In this document: positions 52,112 to 61,059 of the stretch, piece by piece | How the letters are laid out: the number at the start of each line of letters is the position of its first letter | How positions within the stretch are numbered: the first letter of the stretch is position 1 | NCBI RefSeq assembly: GCF_963691685.1 | Contig: NZ_OY829290.1 | Location: 2,666,001-2,730,000 of the forward strand | Length of the DNA stretch: 64,000 nucleotides | Origin: Thalassovita sp. | Lineage (GTDB): Bacteria; Pseudomonadota; Alphaproteobacteria; Rhodobacterales; Rhodobacteraceae | Reading direction: 5' to 3' | Made by a program: the position numbers and the translations under genes | The notes under the pieces: model-generated | Databases searched by the model: none | Seen by the model: only the letters and a program-made list of their open reading frames with translations | What the model was told of the DNA's origin: nothing

Positions 52112-52900
52112 TTACAGCTTGTTGGACAGGTAACGCAGCATTTCATCGGTGGCCGAGATCGACTTGGAGTTGACCTCATAGGCGCGCTGCGCCTCGATCA
52201 TTTCCACCAGTTCCTGCACTACGTTGACGTTGGATGCTTCCAGCGCGCCCTGCACCAGACGGCCGGTGCCGTCCTGGCCGGGTTCAGTGATGATCGGCTC
52301 ACCGCTGGCTTGGCTTTCGACGGACATGTTTTCCCCGATCGGGGTCAGGCCGCGCGGGTTCACAAAACGGGTCAGGGTAATCTGCCCCACCTCTTGTGGT
52401 TCCACATCCCCGGGCACGTTCACGCTGACGATCCCGTCTGAGGAGATCGACACGTTGGTGGCATCTGCGGGGATGTTGATTTCAGGCTGCAGGATATAGC
52501 CCGACGGCGTGGTCACCACCCCTTCGCCGTTCATCCCAAAGGTGCCGTCGCGGGTGTAGCCCATGCGGCCATCTGGCATCAGAACCTGAAAAAAACCGTT
52601 GCCGTCTACCGCGAGATCTAGCGGGTTTTCGGTGGTCATCGGGTTGCCCTGTCTAAAGGATTTTTCGATGGAGACCATCCGCACCCCGGTGCCGATCGAC
52701 GAACCTGAGGTCAGCGCGGTATCTTCCGAGGTCTGCGCGCCGGCCGGTCGCCAGGTTTGATAGAGCAAGGTTTCGAAGTTTGCCCGGTCGCGCTTGAAGC
52801 CTGTGGTATTCACGTTGGCCAGGTTGTTCGAGATAACCTGAATACGGGACTGCTGGGCGTTGAGGCCAGTTTTGGCCACGTGCATTGCGCTGCTTGACAT
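52112..52900 (-). CDS. flgG: distal rod protein FlgG
   Basis: This 262-aa rod protein has N-terminal MHVAKTGLNAQQSRIQVISN NLANVNTTGFKR and C-terminal EMIEAQRAYEVNSKSISATD motifs. It has its own sigma-54 promoter in the gap from flgF and so can start a second transcript for flgG to sltF. Length is typical. Confidence 0.95.
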   Translation of the reverse strand: MSSSAMHVAKTGLNAQQSRIQVISNNLANVNTTGFKRDRANFETLLYQTWRPAGAQTSEDTALTSGSSIGTGVRMVSIEKSFRQGNPMTTENPLDLAVDGNGFFQVLMPDGRMGYTRDGTFGMNGEGVVTTPSGYILQPEINIPADATNVSISSDGIVSVNVPGDVEPQEVGQITLTRFVNPRGLTPIGENMSVESQASGEPIITEPGQDGTGRLVQGALEASNVNVVQELVEMIEAQRAYEVNSKSISATDEMLRYLSNKL

Positions 52901-52950
52901 GCCTGTCCTCCTTAGGGTGGCGGCGGTTTAACCTGTGTTGACTTAACATG

Positions 52951-52966
52951 TGCAAGCGCCGTGCCA
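52951..52966 (-). promoter_or_regulatory. sigma-54 promoter for flgG-flgH-flgI-flgJ-flgK-flgL-sltF
   Basis: On the minus strand TGGCACGGCGCTTGCA fits TGGCAC-N5-TTGCA perfectly. It lies 51 bases before the flgG start, inside the 98-base flgF-flgG gap. Confidence 0.88.
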
Positions 52967-52998
52967 TTTTCCCATAAGGGGGCAACTATTTACTAAAA

Positions 52999-53766
52999 TT
53001 AACTGTCGGGCGCCCGTAACAGACGCGCCGCCGCCTCATCCAGTTTCGAGGCATTGGAGACGAAGCGGATATTCAATTCAAAATTCCGCTGCATCTCGAT
53101 GGAACTGATCAGCTCCTCAACCGTGTTGACGTTGCTGCCTTCCAATGTGCCCTGATTGACCTTGGCCGATTGGTTCGGAAAGGGCACCTCGCCTTCGGTG
53201 TCGCGGATCTGGCCATCCGGGCCTTTGCGCAGCACAGTTTCCGCAGCCGGAACCACGGTTGCCAGCACACCTGCCAACTGGGGTGCCGCCCCCGCTTCGG
53301 CATTTGCCGCCACCGTCCAGATTTCACCAATATCGGTGATGGTCAGTTCGCGGTATTCGTCCAGCTGGATCGGTTCCATGTTTTCGTTCAACATGGTTTC
53401 GCCCGCGCCGTTGATCAGCGTGCCATCAACAGACCGACGCAAATCGCCGCGTCGGGTCAGGGCGGGATCACCGCCAGTATCGGGCTGAATGTAGAAATAC
53501 CCATCATCAACAATGGCCACGTCCAGCTCATTGCCGGTGGGCTGCAACGGGCCGGTTGAAGTCAGAAAACCGGCCGGCCCCGTTTCAGTCTGAAACGCCC
53601 GCACCTTTGCGGTGTCCAGTGCATCGGCAAAATAGGTACGCCCCTCGTTGCCAAGATCACGGCGGAACCCGGGCACATTCATGTTGGCCAGGTTCTGTGC
53701 CTGAGTGGTGCGCTGGTCACGTTGCGTGGACAGGGCATTCATGGCCGTGTAGATCATGCGATCCAT
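52999..53766 (-). CDS. flgF: proximal rod protein FlgF
   Basis: This 255-aa rod protein begins IYTAMNALSTQRDQRTTQAQ, NLANMNVPGFRRDL and ends in the rod/hook C-terminal motif EELISSIEMQRNFELNIRFV. Its position between flgE and flgG and its length are those of FlgF. Confidence 0.9.
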   Translation of the reverse strand: MDRMIYTAMNALSTQRDQRTTQAQNLANMNVPGFRRDLGNEGRTYFADALDTAKVRAFQTETGPAGFLTSTGPLQPTGNELDVAIVDDGYFYIQPDTGGDPALTRRGDLRRSVDGTLINGAGETMLNENMEPIQLDEYRELTITDIGEIWTVAANAEAGAAPQLAGVLATVVPAAETVLRKGPDGQIRDTEGEVPFPNQSAKVNQGTLEGSNVNTVEELISSIEMQRNFELNIRFVSNASKLDEAAARLLRAPDS

Positions 53767-53795
53767 GGGGCGCGCCTTTCGCTTAGGTCAGCTTA

Positions 53796-55046
53796 TTAGC
53801 TACGGATGTTCATAATTGTCTGCGCCATCGAAGAACTGGTTTCCAGTGCCTTGGCTGAGGCCTGATAGTTCCGCTGCGCGGTGATCAGATCCACCAGTTC
53901 CGAGGTCAGGTCCACGTTCGACAGTTCCAGCGCACCACTTGCGATACCACCCATACCGTCCAGCGTGGCCACACCAAACTGCGCGTCACCGGAGTCATTG
54001 GTGGCGGCAAAACTGGCATCACCCTGGTTCTTCAGGCCCTGAACATTGTTGAACGCCGCAATGGCCAGCTGACCCAGTGCAATGCTGGTGTCGCCGGCAT
54101 AAGAGGCCCAGATCGAACCGTCCTCGGCAATTTCCAGACCAGCCAGACCACGCGCGCGATCACCGTTGTGCGCTGAGGACATCACCTGGAAGCTTTCATT
54201 GCTCATGGTGGTGTCATCAAGGTTCAGATCCATGTTCCAGGTCGAGCCTGAGAAACTCATGGTCGAAAACGGGGTGGTTGGATTTCCTTCGTCGTCAAAC
54301 GTGATGGTCGAAGGTGTCGCGGTCATGGTTTGACCGTTCACAACCATGCGCACTTCGTATTCGGTTTCAGGAACCGCGCCGGTGGGATCCTGCGTCCGCA
54401 CAAAGTAAACTGCGCCCGGAACGGCCTCCCCTTCATCATCATAGACGTTCACCGGTGCCATCGAGGCGTAGGTGGTGTCATCATCTGGGTCAAAGGTGGC
54501 TCCTGGCGGAACGGCCGCCTGGTTGCCGTGACCGGCGGCACCGAACTGCAGGTTCACCTGCAGATCCACAACGCTGGTCCGGGTTGCGGTACCGTAGGAG
54601 GTCGGAACCTGAATTTGGCCGATTTCCATCTGGTTCAGCAGCGAGCCATCATGGTTGGTCGGAAAGCCCTGCAGGAAAGCGCCACGGGCGTTCACGATGT
54701 AACCATCCGCGTCTACACCAAAGGCACCGGCGCGGGTGTAAGAAAGGTTGCCGTTCTCAGCCGCATCCGAAACGGTAAAGAAGCCACGCCCCTCGATCGC
54801 AAGGTCCAGCGTGTCAGCGGTCTGGGTCACAGGACCCTGACCAAAGTTTTGGCGAACGTTGTCGACCCGAACACCGGAACCCGACGAGGTGCGCGAGGTG
54901 ATATAGGGTGACCGGGTGAAGAGGTCAGTAAACTCGGTCCGGCTGCCACGGAAACCGGTGGTGTTCACGTTGGCGATGTTGTTGGAGGTGGTCTTCAGCT
55001 CCGCCTGGGCGGCATTCAGACCAGACAATGCGATAGAGCTACTCAT
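53796..55046 (-). CDS. flgE: flagellar hook protein FlgE
   Basis: This 416-aa hook subunit starts SSSIALSGLNAAQAELKTTS, NNIANVNTTGFRGSR and ends SNVDLTSELVDLITAQRNYQ ASAKALETSSSMAQTIMNIR. The central domain (about 90-340) matches the FlgE D2/D1 type in length. It is transcribed with flgB-C-D. Confidence 0.94.
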   Translation of the reverse strand: MSSSIALSGLNAAQAELKTTSNNIANVNTTGFRGSRTEFTDLFTRSPYITSRTSSGSGVRVDNVRQNFGQGPVTQTADTLDLAIEGRGFFTVSDAAENGNLSYTRAGAFGVDADGYIVNARGAFLQGFPTNHDGSLLNQMEIGQIQVPTSYGTATRTSVVDLQVNLQFGAAGHGNQAAVPPGATFDPDDDTTYASMAPVNVYDDEGEAVPGAVYFVRTQDPTGAVPETEYEVRMVVNGQTMTATPSTITFDDEGNPTTPFSTMSFSGSTWNMDLNLDDTTMSNESFQVMSSAHNGDRARGLAGLEIAEDGSIWASYAGDTSIALGQLAIAAFNNVQGLKNQGDASFAATNDSGDAQFGVATLDGMGGIASGALELSNVDLTSELVDLITAQRNYQASAKALETSSSMAQTIMNIRS

Positions 55047-55085
55047 CTGTCGTCCTTTTCACTTTCGAACTTTGAAGCCCGCGCT

Positions 55086-55760
55086 TCAGCGCAGAGCAGT
55101 GATTTCCGAACCCAGATACATTCCATAATCTTGCACCTGCAGGATCATTTCATTCGAGTTCGGGTCAATCTCGACCCCCTCGATCAGGGCGTATACGCCG
55201 ACCGTTGCATCTTGCGTGCCACCTTGGTTCGAAATGGACGAAGAAATTCTAATTTCACGTCCGTCAGAGGGGGCATCTTCCCAAGAAAACTCAACAGGGC
55301 CAGCATATTGGTCGGTTTTCACCTGGCTGTGTAAAATTTCACCTGTGTTGGCATCGGTGATGGTAATTGTCACGTCAGAGCCATTGTCAGGCACAAAAAC
55401 ACGGCCATGAACTTCGCCGTCATTGGCCCGTGTGGTGCTGCCGTTCACCAACGCTTTCTGCCCCAGCATCGAAGACGCTTCGGAGATCATGGTGTTGGAC
55501 ATCGCGCTGGCGACCGAGGTCATGGTGGTGTTGAGGTTTTCAATCCCACTCACACTCGACATCTGGGCCAGCTGCGCCAGGAACTGTTCGTTCTGCATCG
55601 GCGACAGAGGGTCCTGGTTCTGCAGCTGTGTGGTCAGCAACATCAGGAAGTCATCTGAATTCAGCTCAGTGTCACTATCGGCAACACGCTGCGATGCGTT
55701 CATATCCTCCAATGTCCGGATGCCACCACCCGAACTGCCGGAAACTGAATTTACTGTCAC
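55086..55760 (-). CDS. flgD: flagellar hook capping protein FlgD
   Basis: This 224-aa protein caps the hook during growth. The N-terminal FlgD motif DSDTELNSDDFLMLLTTQLQ NQDPLSPMQNEQFLAQLAQM is plain. The C-terminal FlgD Ig-like region (SDVTITITDANTGEILHSQV) follows. It overlaps flgC by four bases. Confidence 0.93.
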   Translation of the reverse strand: MTVNSVSGSSGGGIRTLEDMNASQRVADSDTELNSDDFLMLLTTQLQNQDPLSPMQNEQFLAQLAQMSSVSGIENLNTTMTSVASAMSNTMISEASSMLGQKALVNGSTTRANDGEVHGRVFVPDNGSDVTITITDANTGEILHSQVKTDQYAGPVEFSWEDAPSDGREIRISSSISNQGGTQDATVGVYALIEGVEIDPNSNEMILQVQDYGMYLGSEITALR

Positions 55761-56161
55761 TGACCCATCCTCGTTGTTTTGGCCATCAGGTTCCGCAGGG
55801 TCGAAACCACCTCTAGCGTGTTCTGATATTGGCGGGAGGCTTCCATCATCTCGACCATCTCTTCATCCGGGTTCACCGAGGACTGAAAGACATAGCCCTC
55901 TTCGTTGGCCAAAGGATGATCTGGCTGGAAGCTTTGTGTTGGCTCACGGTCCAGCTGCACGATGGAACTTACATCCACCGTCGCCAGCCCGCTTTGCTGC
56001 AATTGATCGGCAAACTGCGTTTCAAACACCGGGCGCATCGGCTTATAGGCGCCATCCGGTGTGCTGCTGACCGAGTTCATGTTGGCCATGTTCGATGCCA
56101 CGGTGTTGAGCCGCAGCATCTGCGCATTCATCGCGCGGGCCGAAACGTCAAAAACATTCAT
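55757..56161 (-). CDS. flgC: proximal rod protein FlgC
   Basis: This 134-aa rod protein contains MNAQMLRLNTVASNMANMNS, ESDPEDP-type central VFETQFADQL and the C-terminal NPDEEMVEMMEASRQYQNTL. Its stop overlaps the flgD ATG, and it starts 6 bases after flgB. Confidence 0.93.
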   Translation of the reverse strand: MNVFDVSARAMNAQMLRLNTVASNMANMNSVSSTPDGAYKPMRPVFETQFADQLQQSGLATVDVSSIVQLDREPTQSFQPDHPLANEEGYVFQSSVNPDEEMVEMMEASRQYQNTLEVVSTLRNLMAKTTRMGQ

Positions 56162-56167
56162 GATCTA

Positions 56168-56551
56168 TCACTCCCCTTTGATCGCGCGGTTCAGGCCGCG
56201 GATCTTGCGGTTGAGAAACTCAAGGCTGGACTGGTAGCGCGTGGTGTTCTTGGCGAACTCCATCTGCTCCACCGCAATCTCAACCGTGTTGCCATCCAGA
56301 GATGAGGTGGTGGGTTTGCGATAGAGCATCCCTGCCCCACCGGCATTGCCCACCGGCATATGGTTCTTGTGTGTGGTCTCCATGGTGCCGGAGCCAACCG
56401 CCTGGCTGAGTGCGGCCTGAAAATCCATGTCACGGGCTTTGAACCCGGGCGTTGCCGCATTGGCAATGTTAGAGGCCAGAACCCCGTTCCGTTTTTCCCG
56501 CAGTTGCAGCGCTTGCGCGTGCAGGTTCAGGTGATTTGCAATGGCAGACAT
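56168..56551 (-). CDS. flgB: proximal rod protein FlgB
   Basis: This 127-aa rod protein has LREKRNGVLASNIANAATPG FKARDMDF and the C-terminal NTVEIAVEQMEFAKNTTRYQ SSLEFLNRKIRGL. ATG 56551 has GAGGA five bases upstream. The frame is open for another 60 codons upstream, but these overlap the promoter. It is the first gene of the flgB to flgF operon, with a sigma-54 promoter about 110 bases upstream. Confidence 0.93.
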   Translation of the reverse strand: MSAIANHLNLHAQALQLREKRNGVLASNIANAATPGFKARDMDFQAALSQAVGSGTMETTHKNHMPVGNAGGAGMLYRKPTTSSLDGNTVEIAVEQMEFAKNTTRYQSSLEFLNRKIRGLNRAIKGE

Positions 56552-56606
56552 GGTTGTCCTCGCGTTGCTAACTCTTTTTTGCCCTTTGCTGAATTTGCTG
56601 TCGCAC

Positions 56607-56623
56607 TTGGCGCGATACTTGCT
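56607..56623 (+). promoter_or_regulatory. sigma-54 promoter for the 1105-aa repeat protein
   Basis: TTGGCGCGATACTTGCT fits the -24/-12 pattern with one change in the -24 half. It is 78 bases before ATG 56701. It is divergent from and interleaved with the flgB promoter at 56663-56679. Confidence 0.72.
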
Positions 56624-56662
56624 GATCTCAGCCTGTCCAGCAGGGCCATTCGGACGAAGGCC

Positions 56663-56679
56663 TGCAAGGATGATGCCAA
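56663..56679 (-). promoter_or_regulatory. sigma-54 promoter for flgB-flgC-flgD-flgE-flgF
   Basis: On the minus strand TTGGCATCATCCTTGCA differs from consensus by one base (T for C in TGGCAC). The flgB start lies 112 bases downstream. Confidence 0.8.
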
Positions 56680-56700
56680 GCGAGCGACACGAGGAAAAAC

Positions 56701-59700
56701 ATGGCACGCACCACCAAGCGCGCAAGAACACGCATCCCCCCGGTGATCACTAAGCTGTTGAAAGCAGTAAGCGAATTACCGGTGGAAGACGCCGCAGAAG
56801 AGCTGCAACTGGCCTGGGAAGATGAACCCTCGCTGGAGCATCGCCGTACCCTGATGAAGGCGCGGATCAAGCTTCTGGAAGATGTGCAAAAGCCAAAAAA
56901 ACCCAGCCGTCGCGCCCGCAAGAAACCGGCACCCAAGCCGAAAAAGGTGGTCGAAGAGGTCGTGGAAGAGGTCGTGGAAGTGGCCCCCGAACCCGCGCCC
57001 GCGCCCGAGCCGGAAAAGCAGGGCACCGTGACTGCCATGGATCTGGACAATCTGGGCGCGCTCTTTGGCGCGACCGAAGCTGCAGATGATGAACCAGCTG
57101 AAGCTGCACCGGCCGCTGCGGGTGGTGAATTGGACCTCTCAGCCCTTGATGCCCTTGGTGGGGGTGATGGTGCGCCCGAGATGGATCTGTCAGCACTGGA
57201 CGCCTTGAGCGGCGATGGTGACGCCAAACCCGAAATGGATCTGTCCGCCCTCGACGCGCTTGGCGGGGATGCTGCAGACACGGCCAAGGCTGCCCCGGCA
57301 GATGGCGCTATTGCCATGCCGCCCCCTGCGGCAGAACCGGTGCCCGCAGAACCCGCCGCACCGCCAAAGCCGCAGTTCAAGCCTGAAAAGATCAGCAAGC
57401 CTGACTATGCCGATGATGAAACCTATCAGGAAATCTGGGCGGAGATGCAGCAAGAGGGCATCGACAAGCTGACCAAGGTGCGCCTGTCCGAGGACGAGTT
57501 CGAACCGCGTCTGGAACAGGCCCGCAAAGATGCCGATTGGCTGGGATTTGGCGCCAAACGCATGGGTGAGGCTGATTGGGCCAACACCGCCAATGCAATT
57601 GCCTTTGACTGCGACCACATCGATCATGAGTGGGAATTGGACAAACGCCTGAACGATGGCATCGAAGCGCTCTGCGCCCTGAAAGGCGATGCAGCCCCCG
57701 ATCTGCCCGCCGTCGAGCTGCCCGAAGCCCCTGCGCCAACACCTACCCCGGCCGCTGCCCCCGCGCCCGAAGCGGCCGCAGAAGCCCCAGCGGAGCCTGC
57801 ACCGGCCGCCGAGGCAGCGCCCGAGCCTGAGGCCGAACCTGCCGCACCCGAAGCTGCGGCAAAGCCAGCCGCCGATCCGATGGCGGACATGAGCGCGCTT
57901 TTTGCCGAAATGGGCGACAGTGGCCATTCCAATGACGACAGTGTCTTTGAGTTTGACGAAGACCTCTCCGAAGAAGAGCTGGCCGCCAAAAACGCCGCCA
58001 AAGAGGCGGAGATGGAAGAGGCGGCCTCGGAACGTCCGGTCCAGCATGGTGCAGATGCCGCCGCCAAAATGGCTGCTGCGGAAGCGGCGCCAGAGCCCAA
58101 GCCTGAGCCCAAGCCAGAACCTGCCCCGAAACCCGCAGCCCCCAAAGAGGCTGGCCCGGTTGAGATTGATGAAACCCCGATCAGCGGTTTTGCCGAAGAC
58201 GAAATGTATATGCAGATCTGGGAAGACATGGTGGTCGAGACCCTGCAAAATCTGCAGGTCACCCGGCACAGCCAGGGCATCTTTGAGGAACGCCAGAAGC
58301 AGGCCGATCACCACGCGGATCGCCTGTGCCATGCGGCGCGTCAGATGGGGTTCACCAATTGGGTGGACCCGCTGGAAGACTTCGCCTTTGATGCGCCCGC
58401 GCTAGAAGACGCCGCCGCCTTGGACGCGGCAATCGACAAGCTGCTGCAGGATCTGCAGGCGCTGCGTGGGGACAAGCCCTCGGTGGAGGCCCCCGAAGGC
58501 GCCATTGAGGCCGCAAATGCCGCCGCAGCGGAACCCGCGCCTGAACCGGCAGCGGAACCAGAACCGGCCGCCGGCCCCGAGAAGGCACCAGAACCGGCCC
58601 CGGCTGAGGCTGCAGATGTCAGCGACATGGACGCGCTTTTTGCCGAAATGGGCGACAGCGCACATAAGAACGACGATGACGTCTTTGACTTTGACGCAGA
58701 CGGTGATGCACCTAGCACCGATGAGGCGGGCGAAGACACAGCAGAGGCCGCTGCGGATGAGGCGCCCGCCGAAGAAGAGGACGCCATCGATCCCGCCGCC
58801 CCGCCGCATTCCACGGTTGAGATTGACGAAACCCCAATTTCCACCTTCGCCGAAGATCATCTCTATATGAAGATCTGGGAAGAGATGGTGGTGGAAACCC
58901 TGCAAAATCTTGGACTTGCCCGCAAATGGCAGGCCGAATTTGACGCCCGCCTGAAGCGTGCAGATGACACGGCTGCCCGGTTGTTGCACGCCGCGCATCA
59001 GATGGAGTTTGAAGACTGGATTCAGGTGCTGGAGGACTTTGCCTTTGATGCGCCTGTGCTGGAAGATGACGCCGCTTTGAACGCGGCGCTGGATAAGGTC
59101 AGCGCGGATCTGCAGGCGCTGCGTGGCGACAAACCCGCCGTCGACATCCCTGCCGAGGACAACTACGCCCCGCCCCAGGTGGAGGGCAACACGGTCACCC
59201 GCCCGGCGGAGGAAGAGGTGGCACCAGAACCCGTGGCCGAAGAGGTTGAGTTTGCGCCGCCGCCCAAGCCGATGGTGTCCGACACCGATGAAAGCGCCCA
59301 GATCCGCAGCGATTGGGAAAGCGATGACTTCTGGTCCTGGGATGACGATGAGGGCACCGACGCCGCAGCAGCCCCGGCCGAAGACGCCACCCCTGAAACA
59401 CCCGCCGCCACCCCGGCTGTACCTGCACCTGCTGCCACCGCCCCTGCTCCCGTTGCCGAGGCCGGACCGGTTGAAATTGATGAGACACCGATTTCATCCT
59501 TCGACGAAGACGACGGCTTCCGTGCGATCTGGCAGGAAATGGTGGCCGAAACGCTGGAAGGGCTGGGCATCACCCGCCGTTCTGATGACGCGTTGGAGGA
59601 TCGCCTGTCCCGCGCCAAGGCCCATGCGGATCGCCTGTGCCACGCGGCGGAACAGATGGAATACCAGCCTTGGGTGGATCAACTGCAGGGCTTCATGAGC

Positions 59701-60018
59701 AGCGCAGCCGGGCTAAGCGATCAGAATGCCCTTAATACGGCGCTGGACCAGCTGATCGCGGATCTTGATCTACTGAAAACCGGAGCAGCTGCCGTGGCGA
59801 GCCTGATGGCTCAAGCGCCGCAAGCAGCCCAGGCCCCTCAGGCCGCGCCGGATGCGGTGAATGTGCCAACGCCAAAACAGGCCCCTTCTGCCCCCTCAGC
59901 GGCACAAGCCCCTGCGTCACCCGCCTCAGTCACTCCCGCGCAAGCCGCCGAAGCCGCCCGCAGCCGCACGGGTAAGGCGACGTTGGACGACATCTACAAG
60001 TTCTTCCCAAAGGGCTAA
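56701..60018 (+). CDS. large acidic repeat protein of the flagellar locus, function unknown
   Basis: This 1105-aa protein has no signal peptide or membrane helix. After a basic, helical N-terminus (to about 85), three tandem 17-18-residue units (DLSALDALGG type, about 143-195) follow. Then come four ~105-residue modules (about 230-332, 487-596, 706-815 and 924-1032). Modules 2-4 open with VEIDETPIS, contain an IWE(D/E)MVVETLQNL helix and an ADRLCHAA-QM helix, and end near LRGDKP; module 1 is more diverged. Ala/Pro/Glu linkers join them; two contain ALFAEMGDS. The end is LDDIYKFFPKG. It is divergent from flgB and preceded by a sigma-54 promoter. I recognise no family; a scaffold for export or motor control, or a chemotaxis-linked role, is speculation. 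Confidence 0.8.
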   Translation: MARTTKRARTRIPPVITKLLKAVSELPVEDAAEELQLAWEDEPSLEHRRTLMKARIKLLEDVQKPKKPSRRARKKPAPKPKKVVEEVVEEVVEVAPEPAPAPEPEKQGTVTAMDLDNLGALFGATEAADDEPAEAAPAAAGGELDLSALDALGGGDGAPEMDLSALDALSGDGDAKPEMDLSALDALGGDAADTAKAAPADGAIAMPPPAAEPVPAEPAAPPKPQFKPEKISKPDYADDETYQEIWAEMQQEGIDKLTKVRLSEDEFEPRLEQARKDADWLGFGAKRMGEADWANTANAIAFDCDHIDHEWELDKRLNDGIEALCALKGDAAPDLPAVELPEAPAPTPTPAAAPAPEAAAEAPAEPAPAAEAAPEPEAEPAAPEAAAKPAADPMADMSALFAEMGDSGHSNDDSVFEFDEDLSEEELAAKNAAKEAEMEEAASERPVQHGADAAAKMAAAEAAPEPKPEPKPEPAPKPAAPKEAGPVEIDETPISGFAEDEMYMQIWEDMVVETLQNLQVTRHSQGIFEERQKQADHHADRLCHAARQMGFTNWVDPLEDFAFDAPALEDAAALDAAIDKLLQDLQALRGDKPSVEAPEGAIEAANAAAAEPAPEPAAEPEPAAGPEKAPEPAPAEAADVSDMDALFAEMGDSAHKNDDDVFDFDADGDAPSTDEAGEDTAEAAADEAPAEEEDAIDPAAPPHSTVEIDETPISTFAEDHLYMKIWEEMVVETLQNLGLARKWQAEFDARLKRADDTAARLLHAAHQMEFEDWIQVLEDFAFDAPVLEDDAALNAALDKVSADLQALRGDKPAVDIPAEDNYAPPQVEGNTVTRPAEEEVAPEPVAEEVEFAPPPKPMVSDTDESAQIRSDWESDDFWSWDDDEGTDAAAAPAEDATPETPAATPAVPAPAATAPAPVAEAGPVEIDETPISSFDEDDGFRAIWQEMVAETLEGLGITRRSDDALEDRLSRAKAHADRLCHAAEQMEYQPWVDQLQGFMSSAAGLSDQNALNTALDQLIADLDLLKTGAAAVASLMAQAPQAAQAPQAAPDAVNVPTPKQAPSAPSAAQAPASPASVTPAQAAEAARSRTGKATLDDIYKFFPKG

Positions 60019-60037
60019 GATAATGGAAGACGCGAAA

Positions 60038-60676
60038 TCAGCTGTTGTAGCTGCACAGGTTGGCGTAGCCGGCGCCGTGCCGGTCGCACCATTGCTGGTA
60101 CAGGCTGGCGGCGCGTTGCTGCGCGGCAAGCTTGGTCTCGCGATCCAGATTGCGCGAGGTGACATCGCGCCATTTGCTGGCATGGGGCACCTGCAGGGCC
60201 GCTGCCATGGTGAACCAGACCAAGGCCTGTTCGTGATCCACCGGTTCAGTGATTTCCAAAAATACCCGGCCAAGCGCCAGCATCGCGTCTTTGTTGCCAC
60301 TGTTCACATCGTTCAGCAGGTCATCCCGCAGGCGGCGCTGCACCTTTTCCAGCAGCTCCACCGGGGAACCCCGGCCCAGGTAACTGGTCAGGGTTTCTGC
60401 CTTATCGACACCGGAGAACCGGGCCTTCCACGCCCAATAGAGCGCGGTTTCGTCATTTTGGGTGACCCCGGATCCCAGCGCATAAAGCACCGCAAGGTTG
60501 AACTGCGCCGGTCCGTTTTGTTCATCCGCCAGACGGCGGAACATCTGCACAGCCTGTGCCGCCTGCCCGGAACGGGCGGCTGCCACCGCCTCGGCAAAGG
60601 CGTTGGACTGCGCGGGTTGCGCCAGCACAGATAGGCCAGCGCACAGCCCCAGGATATGGGACCAGCGGGTTCTCAT
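60038..60676 (-). CDS. exported Sel1-like repeat protein
   Basis: This 212-aa protein has a signal peptide (HILGLCAGLSVLAQPAQSNA) and Sel1/TPR-like helical repeats (GQAAQAVQMFRRLADEQNGP AQFNLAVLYALGSGV, and AMLALGRVFLEIT...ALVWFTMAAAL). Sel1 repeats make protein-binding surfaces, here in the periplasm. It overlaps the upstream gene by four bases (ATGA), and it converges on the 1105-aa gene with 19 bases between. A role in motor or envelope assembly is inferred from location. Confidence 0.65.
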   Translation of the reverse strand: MRTRWSHILGLCAGLSVLAQPAQSNAFAEAVAAARSGQAAQAVQMFRRLADEQNGPAQFNLAVLYALGSGVTQNDETALYWAWKARFSGVDKAETLTSYLGRGSPVELLEKVQRRLRDDLLNDVNSGNKDAMLALGRVFLEITEPVDHEQALVWFTMAAALQVPHASKWRDVTSRNLDRETKLAAQQRAASLYQQWCDRHGAGYANLCSYNS

Positions 60677-61059
60677 CTGCCGGCCATCATCACAAGCTGC
60701 AGATACATGATGCGTTTGGGCAGCGCGCCTCGGCGCTGTTCATAGACCACCACCTTGGACCGTTCACCCGGATCGGTTTCCACCGAGACCAAAATGTCTT
60801 CGGGCAGGTGCACGTGATAGTCGGACAGCGTATCTTTCGGGGCCAGGTAAAATTCCTGGCGGAATCCCTTGTCGATCCAGCACCGCGCCAAGGCACGGCC
60901 CAGAATATCGGGCAAAAACCGCTCGACCTGAGACACGTTTGACAGGTGCGTCTCCTGACGCACCAGCTGAAAATCTTGATGGCTGTCCTCGCCCTGCTCA
61001 CTGACCATCCGGTAGCGACCGAGGTTGCGGGTGAGAGAGCGCACCTTCCTGGATGACAT
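60673..61059 (-). CDS. hypothetical protein coupled to the Sel1-like gene
   Basis: This 128-aa soluble protein begins with a basic stretch (SSRKVRSLTRNLGRYRMV). Later segments are SNVSQVERFLPDILGRALAR CWIDKGFRQEF and SDYHVHLPEDILVSVETDPG, ending KRIMYLQLVMMAG. No family is recognised. It is not FlbT or FlaF by sequence. Coupling to the exported Sel1-like gene (ATGA overlap) suggests one function. Its ATG is preceded by GAAAGGATAGGTTA. Confidence 0.55.
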   Translation of the reverse strand: MSSRKVRSLTRNLGRYRMVSEQGEDSHQDFQLVRQETHLSNVSQVERFLPDILGRALARCWIDKGFRQEFYLAPKDTLSDYHVHLPEDILVSVETDPGERSKVVVYEQRRGALPKRIMYLQLVMMAGR

